Below, piece by piece: positions 34,990 through 43,001 of a stretch of 64,000 nt of DNA. The notes below the pieces were generated by a model, which was not told the origin of the DNA, made no database searches, and saw only the letters and a list, made by a program, of their open reading frames with translations. A program made the position numbers and the translations under genes. The stretch is from an uncultured Tateyamaria sp. (GTDB lineage: Bacteria > Pseudomonadota > Alphaproteobacteria > Rhodobacterales > Rhodobacteraceae). Position 1 is the stretch's first letter, and each line of letters begins with the position of its first letter. The DNA lies in contig NZ_CANLVZ010000013.1 in NCBI RefSeq assembly GCF_947494755.1, forward strand, positions 62,001-126,000. The letters are read 5' to 3'.

Positions 34990-35781
34990 TCATTTTGTGG
35001 TGCGTTTGGCCCACAGGTCGGGGCGGCGCGCTTGCGTCAGGGATTCGGACTGCTCTTGCCGCCATGCTTTGATCTTGCCGTGATTGCCCGACATCAGAAC
35101 CTCGGGGATGTCGCGTCCCTCCCATGTGGCGGGCCGGGTATATTGCGGATGTTCGAGCAGGCCATTCGAGTGGCTTTCCTCGACCGCGCTTTCGGCATTG
35201 CCAAGCACGCCCGGCAGCAGGCGCACGGTCGCATCCAGCATGGCTTGGGCGGCAATCTCACCACCCGTCATCACGAAATCGCCAATGGAGACTTCGGTCA
35301 CCCCGAACTCGTCGAGCACCCGTTCATCCACGCCTTCAAACCGCCCGCATAGCATCGTTACCCCATCACAGCGAGCCAGATCGCGGGCCATTCCCTGATC
35401 AAAGGGGCGTCCACGCGGCGACATATAAAGGATCGGCCAGCGTCCGCGGGCGTGGGCTTGCGCCTCGGCCAATGCTGCGCCCACCACATCGGCGCGCAGC
35501 ACCATGCCTGCGCCGCCCCCTGCGGGTGTGTCGTCAACATTGCGGTGCTTGCCGACCCCATGGGCGCGCAGGTCATGGGTGTGGAGTTGCCACTTGCCCT
35601 CTTGCAGCGCCTTGCCGGTCAGTGAGGCCCCAAGCACGCCGGGAAAGGTATCCGGAAACAGCGTCACGACCCGCGCTTGCCAGATCCCAACAAGGTCCGG
35701 CGTTTCGTCCATCAGCGAGGTCGGTGTCAGCGTCGGACGAATGGACTTGCGGCCATGCGATTTGGGCTTGGAGGTGGTCAT
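34990..35781 (-). CDS. trmD: tRNA (guanine-N1)-methyltransferase TrmD
   Basis: A 263-residue SPOUT methyltransferase. VVTLFPDTFPGVLGASLTGKAL is the start of the conserved fold, PAGGGAGMVLRADVV follows, and the trefoil knot region is MLCGRFEGVDERVLDEF and EVSIGDFVMTGGEIAAQ. It makes m1G37 in tRNAs with G36, which prevents +1 frameshifting. The N-terminus carries about 30 extra residues; an ATG 23 codons in (MDETPDL) is an alternative start. It follows rimM by 29 bp. Confidence 0.94.
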   Translation of the reverse strand: MTTSKPKSHGRKSIRPTLTPTSLMDETPDLVGIWQARVVTLFPDTFPGVLGASLTGKALQEGKWQLHTHDLRAHGVGKHRNVDDTPAGGGAGMVLRADVVGAALAEAQAHARGRWPILYMSPRGRPFDQGMARDLARCDGVTMLCGRFEGVDERVLDEFGVTEVSIGDFVMTGGEIAAQAMLDATVRLLPGVLGNAESAVEESHSNGLLEHPQYTRPATWEGRDIPEVLMSGNHGKIKAWRQEQSESLTQARRPDLWAKRTTK

Positions 35782-35810
35782 GGGGCAAGGCCGTCCTGTC
35801 CTGCAAGGCG

Positions 35811-36317
35811 TTAAAACAAGCCCTCGGGCGGGTCAGCGATGATGCGGCGGCTGGCCAGATCGACGGTGGGTACAGCAGCTTGGGTAAAGGGCAGAAGCAC
35901 AGTGGCCGTCGCATCAGCTCGGTGAATTTCAAGCAGATCAGCCGCCCCGTGGTTCTGCACGGACTTCACATGGCCAAGCGATGTGCCGCCAGTATCAAAC
36001 ACTTCGATCCCGACAAGGTCCGTATAGTAGTATTCATCATCCGGCAGGTTGGGCAGTTGATCGCGCGCGGCGAACAGTTGCACACCCTTGAGCGCGTCGG
36101 CCTGTTCTTTGGTCGCCACATCTGCGATCCGCGCGACAAAGCCGTTTTTCATGGGGCGGATCAGGGCGAGCGCAAAGCTGCGCGCACCGTCCTCGGTCGT
36201 GAGGGGGCTGTAGCTTTCGATGTCGTCAGGCTGGGCGCAAAAGGATTTGATCCGCACTTCGCCCTGCACCCCGTAGGCGCCGCTGATGGCCCCGACACAA
36301 ATCCGCCCTTCACTCAT
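35811..36317 (-). CDS. rimM: 16S rRNA processing protein RimM
   Basis: A 168-residue RimM with the N-terminal beta-barrel ([22 protein letters not shown]), the [18 protein letters not shown] linker and the PRC-barrel domain ending [16 protein letters not shown]. It binds S19 in the 30S head and assists its maturation. The ATG at 36317 replaces a longer frame because the small upstream gene ends over it (8-nt overlap), indicating coupled translation. Confidence 0.94.
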   Translation of the reverse strand: MSEGRICVGAISGAYGVQGEVRIKSFCAQPDDIESYSPLTTEDGARSFALALIRPMKNGFVARIADVATKEQADALKGVQLFAARDQLPNLPDDEYYYTDLVGIEVFDTGGTSLGHVKSVQNHGAADLLEIHRADATATVLLPFTQAAVPTVDLASRRIIADPPEGLF

Positions 36318-36447
36318 TCCAGCACATTCCTTCGCGCATGATCCCGCCCATCCCGTCGCAGGCATCTGCCACGCCACTGCGTTCAAACATCAATCCCGCC
36401 AAAAAGGCGATCAGAACAAGGATTGCGGTGCGAAACAGGCCGAACAT
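36310..36447 (-). CDS. Small single-span membrane protein upstream of rimM
   Basis: A 45-residue reading frame: ATG at 36447, stop at 36310, overlapping the rimM start by 8 nt. It reads [20 protein letters not shown], then [20 protein letters not shown] and ends MCWNE. One transmembrane helix (about 5-22) is followed by a short tail with two cysteines around a GG pair. From memory, similar short proteins with a C...GG..R.G.C tail occur in related genomes. AAGGGCG precedes the ATG. It could be a periplasmic-tailed regulator or chaperone; function is unknown. Confidence 0.7.
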   Translation of the reverse strand: MFGLFRTAILVLIAFLAGLMFERSGVADACDGMGGIMREGMCWNE

Positions 36448-36747
36448 GAGCGCCCTTTGATATGGCGGAGACGAGCCAGTGCATTTGCGCTACCAACAGG
36501 GCTCTTGTCCAGAGCGGGGTTGCAAAGACAGCACCATCGCGCGACGCTGAAAGCGCGCTGCACCATGGGGTGTGGCATCGGAGTATTCATGTTTGTGACG
36601 TTGGGCACCTGCCCAGCCATCTAAGACCAGATGGCGATGAGGATGACAGATGGCTGCCTGAGCGGCCCTGTTTTTGTGCCCGAGCGACAGGCTGGCCGAA
36701 TGGCCGCAACACTTCTGAAATGACATAACCTATCAAGAGGATGGCCA
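36448..36747. other. Intergenic region, 300 bp, between divergent genes
   Basis: No reading frame with convincing codon use or a family match was found on either strand. It should carry divergent promoters for the rimM operon (minus) and the GNAT gene (plus). No strong hairpin was seen. Confidence 0.5.
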
Positions 36748-37209
36748 ATGCCAGACCTATACGAAACGCGCGATGCGCGCACCTCCGACATTCCTGCCCT
36801 TGCAGTGATCGCCGATGCGACGCTGTTTCCGGGTGAGATGTTGGGCGACATGATGGCCCCTGCACTGACGGGGGAAGGCGACGATATCTGGCGGGTGGTG
36901 TGCAAGTATGACACGCCCGTCGGCTTCGCCTTTGCACAACCCGAGGCGATGACCCAAGGCACGTGGAACCTGCGCGCCATCGCCACGGACCCTGCGGTGC
37001 ACGGATCGGGGGCGGGCACTGCGCTGCTGGCCGCTGTTGAGGCCGCATTGGGTGACGCCCGATTACTGGTGATCGACACGACCCAGACCGAGGATCAGGC
37101 CCGCGCCCGCCGTTTCTATGCGGCGCGGGGGTGCACGCATGTCGCGACGATCCCGGGTTTTTTCGGCCCGGACGAAGACAAGGTCACGTTCATCAAAACG
37201 CTGACCTGA
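36748..37209 (+). CDS. GNAT family N-acetyltransferase
   Basis: A 153-residue single GNAT domain. The acetyl-CoA loop region is LRAIATDPAVHGSGAGTALLAAVEAAL (V.....GxGxG/A pattern near residues 76-96), and ARRFYAARGCTHVATIPGFF is the usual C-terminal motif B with its tyrosine. The substrate is unknown. It lies on the opposite strand to the ribosomal block that it interrupts. AAGAGG precedes the ATG at 36748. Confidence 0.85.
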   Translation: MPDLYETRDARTSDIPALAVIADATLFPGEMLGDMMAPALTGEGDDIWRVVCKYDTPVGFAFAQPEAMTQGTWNLRAIATDPAVHGSGAGTALLAAVEAALGDARLLVIDTTQTEDQARARRFYAARGCTHVATIPGFFGPDEDKVTFIKTLT

Positions 37210-37216
37210 TCCAAGG

Positions 37217-37245
37217 CCGGGGGCAGGGGCGATCCTTGCCCCCGG
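37217..37245. terminator. GC-rich hairpin after the GNAT gene
   Basis: CCGGGGGCA and TGCCCCCGG form a 9-bp perfect stem around an 11-nt loop, 8 bp past the GNAT stop. There is no T-run, so it may end or stabilise the transcript. Confidence 0.5.
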
Positions 37246-37287
37246 GCACATTGGGGCTTGCCTCTCCGTCCTGTTCACCTTAGTTCT

Positions 37288-37301
37288 GAACCACTTGGTT
37301 C
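37288..37301. promoter_or_regulatory. Inverted repeat before the SMR pump gene
   Basis: GAACCA-CT-TGGTTC lies 22 bp upstream of the ATG, and an overlapping GTTC-T-GAAC sits at 37284-37292. Such nested dyads suit a small dimeric repressor (MarR, TetR or HxlR type). No regulator gene adjoins. Confidence 0.35.
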
Positions 37302-37323
37302 CAATTGTAGGAGAAGGTCGGCG

Positions 37324-37641
37324 ATGGCATGGTTTTATCTGGGGCTGGCGGCTGTTTTCGAAGTTACCTTCGCGATGTCGATGAAATATTCCGAAGGGTT
37401 CACCAACCTGCGCGCCAGCCTGATCACGGTTGTTGCGGTGATCGCAGGGATTGGCTTTCTGACGCTGGCCTTGCGCGATTTGCCCGTCAGTGTGGCCTAT
37501 CCGATCTGGACGGCGGTGGGCACGCTTGGGACTGTGGCGTTGGGATATGGGTTTCTGGGCGAGGCGCTAACGCCGCTCAAGGTCGTCTCGGCGCTGGCCA
37601 TCGTGGCTGGCGTGGCGGGGCTGAAGATCTCAGCCGGCTAG
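37324..37641 (+). CDS. Small multidrug resistance (SMR) family transporter
   Basis: A 105-residue, four-helix membrane protein. The conserved membrane glutamate is in AAVFEVTFAMSMKYSEGF (E14), and AYPIWTAVGTLGT in helix 3 resembles the guanidinium-exporter (Gdx/SugE) WTGIG motif more than EmrE's. It would work as an antiparallel dimer exchanging protons for small cations. AGGAG at 37309-37313 precedes the ATG at 37324. Its stop shares CTAG with the convergent bluB stop. I saw no guanidine riboswitch upstream. Confidence 0.85.
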   Translation: MAWFYLGLAAVFEVTFAMSMKYSEGFTNLRASLITVVAVIAGIGFLTLALRDLPVSVAYPIWTAVGTLGTVALGYGFLGEALTPLKVVSALAIVAGVAGLKISAG

Positions 37642-38267
37642 CGGATCTCGATGGGAACTGAGCCGCGCCGATCTTCCCAGCCTTTGGTTTCAAGCTCGGG
37701 TGTTTCGGAATTGGCTTCGGGCCAGCCGATGCAGAGATAGGCGACAAGCGACCAAGTGTCCGGCACATCGAGATCGCGGGTCAGCCGGTCGGGATCGAGG
37801 ATCGACACCCACCCCACGCCCAGCCCTTCGGCCCGTGCCGTGAGCCACATCAGCGCGATGGCCCCGACCACGGAATAGCGGCGCATTTCGGGCATGGTAC
37901 CCGCACCAAGGCCGTGACCTTTGGTTGTGGCGTCATCGCAAAACACAGCGATGTGTTCGGGGGCCTGCTCCATTCCGGAGAGTTTGAGTTGGCTGTATCT
38001 GGCGGCCTGATCGCCCTCATAACCCGCAAGAGCATTCGCATTTGCCGCGCGGTAATTGTCGAGAGCTGTGGCGCGGGTCTGTGGGCTTTGGACCCGGATC
38101 ACCCGCCAGGGTTCTGACAAACCCACGGAGGGGGCCAGTCGAAACGTGTCGAGGCAGCGCATCAGCACTGCCTCGTCCACGGGATCGGTGCGAAAGCGGC
38201 GCACATCGCGCCGCCATGCCATCAGATAGGCAAGGTCGCGGCGGAAGTCTTGGGAAAAGGCATCCAT
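37638..38267 (-). CDS. bluB: 5,6-dimethylbenzimidazole synthase BluB
   Basis: A 209-residue nitroreductase-fold enzyme that matches BluB. RRDVRRFRTDPVDE at the start, LAPSVGLSEPWRVIRV, and a C-terminal GWVSILDPDRL...YLCIGWP block are diagnostic. BluB breaks down FMNH2 with O2 to make the lower ligand of vitamin B12. It sits 14 bp after rpsP on the same strand, away from the other cobalamin genes of the window (57.9-59.8 kb). Confidence 0.93.
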   Translation of the reverse strand: MDAFSQDFRRDLAYLMAWRRDVRRFRTDPVDEAVLMRCLDTFRLAPSVGLSEPWRVIRVQSPQTRATALDNYRAANANALAGYEGDQAARYSQLKLSGMEQAPEHIAVFCDDATTKGHGLGAGTMPEMRRYSVVGAIALMWLTARAEGLGVGWVSILDPDRLTRDLDVPDTWSLVAYLCIGWPEANSETPELETKGWEDRRGSVPIEIR

Positions 38268-38281
38268 CGCGCGTGTCCTGC

Positions 38282-38695
38282 TTACTCTGTGGTTTCTTCG
38301 GCAGGGGCGTCCTCGGCGGGGGCCTCTTCGGCGGGTGCTGCGGCAGCTTCGGCGGCGGCTGCGGCCTTGGCGGCTTTCTCTTCTGCACGCTCTTGGGCTT
38401 TCTTGCCGGGTGCGCCTTTTTTCAGGTTGGCGCGCTCTTTCTTGGGCAGCACGTCAGCGGCTTCGAGCATGCGTGCGATCCGGTCTGTGGGCTGTGCGCC
38501 CTCGCCGAGCCAGTATTGCACACGCTCCATGTTCATCTTGACGCGTTCTTCGCTGTCTTTGGGCAGCAGCGGGTTATATGTTCCGAGTTTTTCGATGTAG
38601 CGACCATCGCGCGGCATGCGGCTGTCGGCGGCCACGATGCGGTAAAAGGGGCGTTTCTTGGAGCCGCCGCGGGCGAGACGAATTTTCATGGACAT
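38282..38695 (-). CDS. rpsP: 30S ribosomal protein S16
   Basis: A 137-residue S16. The core is [40 protein letters not shown] (conserved at about residues 4-43). From about residue 95 an Ala/Glu/Lys-rich low-complexity tail extends it well past the 80-residue E. coli protein, as is usual in alphaproteobacteria. The second in-frame ATG (38689) is an alternative start. bluB follows in place of rimM. Confidence 0.96.
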   Translation of the reverse strand: MSMKIRLARGGSKKRPFYRIVAADSRMPRDGRYIEKLGTYNPLLPKDSEERVKMNMERVQYWLGEGAQPTDRIARMLEAADVLPKKERANLKKGAPGKKAQERAEEKAAKAAAAAEAAAAPAEEAPAEDAPAEETTE

Positions 38696-38724
38696 GGTGT
38701 ATTTCCTTTTGGTTTCTTGAGGTT

Positions 38725-38747
38725 GGCGGGGGACACCCCCGCCTTAC
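38725..38747 (-). repeat. GTAAGG hairpin repeat, copy A (after aroQ)
   Basis: GGCGGGGG (38725-38732) and CCCCCGCC (38736-38743) form an 8-bp stem with a 3-nt loop, flanked by TTAC. On the minus strand it reads GTAAGG-CGGGG and contains the aroQ stop codon. The same design recurs at 49921 and 52389. Confidence 0.65.
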
Positions 38748-39040
38748 GATTGGTGACTTTTGTGGTGCTGAATGACTTCAGCGATGATGAAGTTCAGGAA
38801 CTTCTTGGCGAATTCGGGGTCGAGTTCGGCCTCGGTCGCCATAGCTTCGAGCCGTGCGATCTGGTCCCGTTCGCGGGTCGGATCGGACGGTGGAAGGTCG
38901 TGTGCGGCCTTGAGTTTCCCCACGGCCATCGTGTGTTTGAACCGCTCGCCAAGCGTGTAGACGAGGATCGCATCGAGCCGGTCGATGCTTTTGCGGTGTT
39001 CCCTGAGCACCTCGGCGGCGCGGGTGGTTGCATCAGTCAA
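38744..39040 (-). CDS. aroQ: Chorismate mutase (AroQ type), TTG start
   Basis: A 98-residue all-helical chorismate mutase. VLREHRKSIDRLDAILVYTLGERFKHTMAVGKLKAAHDLPPSDPTRE holds the active-site Arg, Lys and Glu pattern (R15, R29-type, K42, E55-type positions). It converts chorismate to prephenate. The only start consistent with the family N-terminus (TDATTRAAE) is TTG at 39040, placed inside the end of the upstream GNAT gene, which makes translation coupled. An in-block position between ffh and rpsP is common in this order. Confidence 0.85.
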   Translation of the reverse strand: MTDATTRAAEVLREHRKSIDRLDAILVYTLGERFKHTMAVGKLKAAHDLPPSDPTRERDQIARLEAMATEAELDPEFAKKFLNFIIAEVIQHHKSHQS

Positions 39041-39635
39041 GGGCCCATCCTTTCGGTTTGAACATTGGATTGGCGTAGTGCCCGATTTCCATTTCGATCC
39101 CATGCGCAAGCTGGCTGTTTTGCAACGCGGCCGGGTCGGGGTGGCGATAGACCGCGTCCGAGCCGTCGATGGTGGGTGCGTCCGCGTCCCGGACCGCCCC
39201 GAGCCGTTCGGCCAGCCGGATGCTGTCGAGGTTCTTGGGATCGATATAGCTGACGGCGGTGTCCCATCCGTTGGCGTAGTAGTGCTTGCGCACCGCATGT
39301 GTCGCCTCGAGCGCGTAGCCCTTGCCGCCCTTGTCGGGCCAGATGATCCACGCGATTTCGCGCTCGGGCCATTTCGCTGGCTGCCACCCCCCGGCCATGC
39401 CGAATGTTTCGCCAGTGTTCTTGTCGTGGATCATCCACATGCCGAAGCCGCGGATCTCCCAATGCCCGATCTCGGCGGCATAGAGCATCCACGCCTCATA
39501 GGCATTGAGCGGCCCGCCCATGAAACGCGAGCGGTAGGATACGAACGTCGCCTTGAAGTCCGGGTAATCCTCCGGCTGCGGTCCGCGCAGGGCGAGCCGG
39601 TTGGTTTCGATCACGGGGATGCGCAAGAGCGTCAT
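39033..39635 (-). CDS. GNAT family N-acetyltransferase (RimJ/RimL type)
   Basis: A 200-residue acetyltransferase of the ribosomal-protein/arginine-like group. ETNRLALRGPQPEDYPDF opens the fold, REIAWIIWPDKGGKGYALEATHAVRKHYY is the acetyl-CoA site, and AVSYIDPKNLDSIRLAERLGAV is motif B. The ATG at 39635 fits the family. It ends over the start of aroQ and follows a second GNAT gene by 61 bp; the two are probably old paralogues. Confidence 0.88.
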   Translation of the reverse strand: MTLLRIPVIETNRLALRGPQPEDYPDFKATFVSYRSRFMGGPLNAYEAWMLYAAEIGHWEIRGFGMWMIHDKNTGETFGMAGGWQPAKWPEREIAWIIWPDKGGKGYALEATHAVRKHYYANGWDTAVSYIDPKNLDSIRLAERLGAVRDADAPTIDGSDAVYRHPDPAALQNSQLAHGIEMEIGHYANPMFKPKGWALD

Positions 39636-39696
39636 GGCGTTGCCCCGCGTGGCTGATCGGCCCTCCGGGGGGAGTTTGTCCGGCAAGATGAAGGGA

Positions 39697-40209
39697 TCAT
39701 GCAGCACCCCGCATGTGCCGGTAGACTGTCGTGTCCTGAGCGTTTTCACCATCGGGCCGTGGCGCGTCATCGTCGGGGTGCGCGCCCAGTTTCTCGGCCA
39801 GCACGGCGGAGCGGGCATTGGTTGGTGTGACGTAGCTGACCAGCGTGGTGGCGTCCGTGTTGGCCCAGTACCAAGCGAGGACCGCGCGCGCGGCTTCCTG
39901 CGCATATCCGTGCCCTTCGGCGTCGCGTGTCAGGGTCCAGCCCAGTTCGGGCTCGGGGAAATGCTGGTTCTGCGTGACGAAGATTTCACCGAGCAGTGTG
40001 TCGGTGCCGTCGGTGATGATCCAACCGCCCGCGCCGTCCAGATGCCAGGCGGCGATGATCTGGTTGAATTCGGCCCAGGCCTGTGCGCGCCCGAAGGGTC
40101 CGCCCATATAGGACGTGCGCGGATCGGCCAGCATCGCGGCGTAGGCGTCAAAATCGCGCCGCTCAGGCGCGCGCAGCGTCAGCCGGTCGGTGGTGAGCGT
40201 GGGGATCAC
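39697..40209 (-). CDS. GNAT family N-acetyltransferase (RimJ/RimL type), second copy
   Basis: A 170-residue paralogue of its downstream neighbour. TTDRLTLRAPERRDFDAYAAM, ELGWTLTRDAEGHGYAQEAARAVLAWYW and LVSYVTPTNARSAVLAEKLGA line up with the same motifs. The substrate is unknown. It is coupled by ATGA to the NIPSNAP gene upstream. Confidence 0.88.
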   Translation of the reverse strand: MIPTLTTDRLTLRAPERRDFDAYAAMLADPRTSYMGGPFGRAQAWAEFNQIIAAWHLDGAGGWIITDGTDTLLGEIFVTQNQHFPEPELGWTLTRDAEGHGYAQEAARAVLAWYWANTDATTLVSYVTPTNARSAVLAEKLGAHPDDDAPRPDGENAQDTTVYRHMRGAA

Positions 40210-40538
40210 AGGCCAAGCTCCTCAACCGAGGCACCGCTCAGAACGGGACGGGTGAAGGTGCGATCATAGCTGAGGATACAGCCGGTGTCTTGCGCATGCC
40301 GGTAAGCCCGCTGGCACTCCGCGTCCTCGGCCATGGCGTGCCGGTAGTCTTCGTAGGCCGCCAGCGAGGGGAAAGAGAACATTGCCCACGCCTTGTTGTT
40401 GGCCCCCTCATGCGGCAGGAAATAGCCGTGATGGGTGCCGCCCATCCGGTTCACGAGGTGGATCCACGCCCGTGCGTAGACCTCGAACGCCGCGACCTTT
40501 GACGGGTCGATCACATATGTAATCGTCGCCGTTATCAT
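40206..40538 (-). CDS. NIPSNAP family protein
   Basis: A 110-residue ferredoxin-like dimeric barrel protein. ITYVIDPSKVAAFEVYARAWIHLVNRMGG and AWAMFSFPSLAAYEDYRHAMAED are NIPSNAP-like. The biochemical role of bacterial members is not settled. It overlaps ffh and the GNAT gene by 4 bp each, so it is part of the SRP/ribosomal operon. Confidence 0.82.
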   Translation of the reverse strand: MITATITYVIDPSKVAAFEVYARAWIHLVNRMGGTHHGYFLPHEGANNKAWAMFSFPSLAAYEDYRHAMAEDAECQRAYRHAQDTGCILSYDRTFTRPVLSGASVEELGL

Positions 40539-42034
40539 TTCTTTTTGCCGAACCCCGACAGGCCCGGGGGCAGGCCCATGCCGCCGCCCAGACCGGGCAT
40601 CCCGCCGGGCATCTTGCCGCCCAACTGCTTGGCCGCCGCCTCAAGCTGTTTCTGATCCATGCCGCCCATGTCCGGCATCCCGCCCTTGCCGCCCATCATG
40701 CCCGCAAGCGCCTTTTTCATCATTCCGCCTTTGCCCTTGCCAAGCTTCTTCATCATGTCCGACATCTGGCGGTGCATCTTGAGCAGCTTGTTAAGGTCGC
40801 TCACCTCCATGCCAGACCCGCGCGCGATCCGCTTTTTGCGGCTGGCTTGCAGGATTTGCGGGTTGGCACGCTCTTTCTTGGTCATGGAGCCGATCATGGC
40901 GATCTGCTGCTTGAGGATCTTGTCGTCAAAGCCTGCGTCCTGCACCTGTTTGGCCATCTTGCCCATGCCGGGCATCATGCCCATCATCCCTTCCATGCCG
41001 CCCATCTTGAGCATCTGTTCAAGCTGCATGCGCAGGTCGTTCATGTTGAACTGACCCTTGGCCATACGCTTCATCATGCGCTCGGCCTGTTCGGCCTCGA
41101 TCGTGTCCTGCGCCTTTTCGACGAGGGCCACGATATCGCCCATCCCAAGGATGCGGCCCGCGATCCGCTCGGGCTCGAAGGTTTCGAGCGCGTCCATCTT
41201 TTCGCCAAGGCCAACGAACTTGATCGGCTTGCCGGTGACGGCCCGCATCGACAGGGCCGCACCGCCGCGCCCATCGCCGTCCATCCGCGTCAGCACGACG
41301 CCGGAAATTCCGATGCGGTCGTCGAAGTTCTGCGCCGTGTTCACAGCGTCCTGCCCGGTGAGGCCATCGACCACGAGGATCGTCTCGCGCGGGTTGGCCA
41401 CATCGCGCACGGCCTCGACCTGCGCCATCAACTCTTCGTCGATGGACAGGCGTCCGGCGGTGTCGAGCATGTAGACGTCATAGCCGCCCATGCTGGCTTG
41501 GGTCTTGGCGCGCTTGGCGATGGCGACGGGGTCTTCGCCCTTGATGATAGGCAGGGTGTCGACGCCGATTTGGGTGCCGAGGATGGCGAGCTGTTCCATC
41601 GCGGCGGGGCGGTTCACGTCAAGGGACGCCATCAGCACGCGCTTGCCTTCGCGCTCGGTCAGACGTTTGGCGAGTTTGGCGGTGGTTGTCGTCTTACCAC
41701 CCCCTTGCAGGCCAACCATCAGGATCGGGGCGGGGGGGCTGTCGATTTTCAGCGCGCCGGGCTCGCCTTCGCCTTTAAGCGTGTCGATCAGCGCGTCGTG
41801 CACGATCTTGACGACCTGCTGGCCGGGGGTGATCGATTTGGTGACAGCCTGTCCGGTCGCCTGTTCCTGCACCGCTTTGACGAAATCGCGGGCCACGGGC
41901 AGTGACACATCCGCCTCAAGCAGGGCGACGCGCACTTCGCGCAGGGCTGTTTTCACGTCCTCCTCGGACAGCGCGCCCTGTTTCGTCAGCCGGTCAAAGA
42001 CACCGGAGAGGCGTTCGGATAGATTTTCAAACAT
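40535..42034 (-). CDS. ffh: Signal recognition particle protein Ffh (SRP54)
   Basis: A 499-residue SRP GTPase. An N-domain (FENLSERLSGVFDRL) is followed by the G-domain with P-loop GLQGGGKTTTTAKLAKRL (about 107-124), DTAGR and TRMDGDGRGGAAL. The methionine-rich M-domain has GSGMEVSDLNKLLKMHRQM and a long Gly/Met tail. With 4.5S RNA it delivers membrane proteins to FtsY. The ATG at 42034 matches the family; the upstream extension is rejected. The gene leads a coupled chain to aroQ. Confidence 0.96.
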   Translation of the reverse strand: MFENLSERLSGVFDRLTKQGALSEEDVKTALREVRVALLEADVSLPVARDFVKAVQEQATGQAVTKSITPGQQVVKIVHDALIDTLKGEGEPGALKIDSPPAPILMVGLQGGGKTTTTAKLAKRLTEREGKRVLMASLDVNRPAAMEQLAILGTQIGVDTLPIIKGEDPVAIAKRAKTQASMGGYDVYMLDTAGRLSIDEELMAQVEAVRDVANPRETILVVDGLTGQDAVNTAQNFDDRIGISGVVLTRMDGDGRGGAALSMRAVTGKPIKFVGLGEKMDALETFEPERIAGRILGMGDIVALVEKAQDTIEAEQAERMMKRMAKGQFNMNDLRMQLEQMLKMGGMEGMMGMMPGMGKMAKQVQDAGFDDKILKQQIAMIGSMTKKERANPQILQASRKKRIARGSGMEVSDLNKLLKMHRQMSDMMKKLGKGKGGMMKKALAGMMGGKGGMPDMGGMDQKQLEAAAKQLGGKMPGGMPGLGGGMGLPPGLSGFGKKK

Positions 42035-42240
42035 GGGCCATGCTCCTGTGCGAGGCGTTGACGTTGACCTGAACGTAGGGTCAGGCGGTGATGATCCCAA
42101 GGCAGCAAACGAAAATCACCCCCGTGGGCGCAACGCGCTGACGGAGGGCGATCCCGGGTGATCCCAAGGGACCGGAAACTGTGATGCTTCCGGATGTTGT
42201 GCGCCGATTACGCAAGAGCGCGGCGCGAGTCAAGCGTCGG

Positions 42241-42258
42241 GGGGGCGTCTGCGCCCCC
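42241..42258 (-). repeat. GC-rich hairpin, possibly a fragment of the palindromic repeat
   Basis: GGGGGCG-TCTG-CGCCCCC resembles the first hairpin of the repeats at 33438 and 51542, but the second hairpin and tail are missing. It lies 8 bp past the stop of the minus-strand gene at 42267 and may serve as its transcript end. The remaining 42035-42240 holds no gene that I can support. Confidence 0.45.
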
Positions 42259-42266
42259 ATGCTGCG

Positions 42267-42866
42267 TCAGGAGATCTTGAAGGCCTTCTTGATTTTCTTG
42301 ATCGCCTCGTTTGCCTTCATCTTGATCTTGTTCTTCTTCACGTATGCCTTGGCGGAGCGTGGCCCGTCCGATTTCTTGTCAGCCTTCAGCATGGCAGCCA
42401 CATTGGCGAGGGCCTTCTTGTCGGTCACGCCCAGTTCCGCCATCAGGCCAGGATAATTTTTGCGGTACATCTGCTTTTCCAGCATGAAGACGTGATGCGC
42501 TTTGAAGGCTGGGTCCTTTGTGAAAAAGGTGATCTGGAACTCATTGCCCAACATGGAATCCGTGTCGGCAATGGCTGTGTCATAGACGCGCTTCCACTCT
42601 TTCGACGTCCAGTCCTTGGCTTTGCCAAGCCGTTTGGCCGCGACCAGCGCGTCGGACGAGGCGTTGACGGGATATTTCGCGCCGTCCTCGAAGAAGAGTT
42701 TAAACTGGGATTTCGGATCGCGTTTTTTCGCAACGGCATCGAGGAAGATGTACTTCTCTTCGGTGCCCTTCTTTTTGAGGTAGGCCCGGAACATCGGACC
42801 CAGATGCGGGTCTGCCAGAATTTCAATCGGGGTGTCGGGGTAACTGATGCCATCAATCTTTTCCAT
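42267..42866 (-). CDS. Protein with RGS-like domain
   Basis: A 199-residue soluble, lysine-rich protein. Residues about 17-125 follow the RGS helical-bundle pattern: HLGPMFRAYLKKKGTEEKYIFLDAV, a charged KLFFEDGAKYPVN stretch that matches the 'F...V.....' region, and DWTSKEWKRVYDTAIADTDSMLGNEFQITFFTKDPAFKAHH, as in the C-terminal half of RGS domains. A basic tail follows (KKNKIKMKANEAIKKIKKAFKIS). Heterotrimeric G proteins are absent from bacteria, so the partner is unknown. GAGGACGAC precedes the ATG. Confidence 0.55.
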   Translation of the reverse strand: MEKIDGISYPDTPIEILADPHLGPMFRAYLKKKGTEEKYIFLDAVAKKRDPKSQFKLFFEDGAKYPVNASSDALVAAKRLGKAKDWTSKEWKRVYDTAIADTDSMLGNEFQITFFTKDPAFKAHHVFMLEKQMYRKNYPGLMAELGVTDKKALANVAAMLKADKKSDGPRSAKAYVKKNKIKMKANEAIKKIKKAFKIS

Positions 42867-43001
42867 GTCGTCCTCGTGTTTTCAGATGTTTTGAGTTCCG
42901 GTCTGAAGAGGAAACACGGGCGTGCGGACTATTATTCGAAAGGGGGGGGACTTTTTGTCGGAACGTCTTGCGCCGCGCCTTGGCTTGAGTGCGGTTTTAA
43001 T

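Noticed and set aside
37261-37323. Guanidine riboswitch before the SMR gene
   Set aside because: The upstream 60 bp hold a repressor-like inverted repeat, but neither the two ACGR-loop hairpins of guanidine-II nor a ykkC-like fold.
40772-41905. A 377-codon open frame opposite ffh
   Set aside because: It is fully antisense to SRP54, with His/Leu/Asp-biased composition typical of reverse-frame translation.
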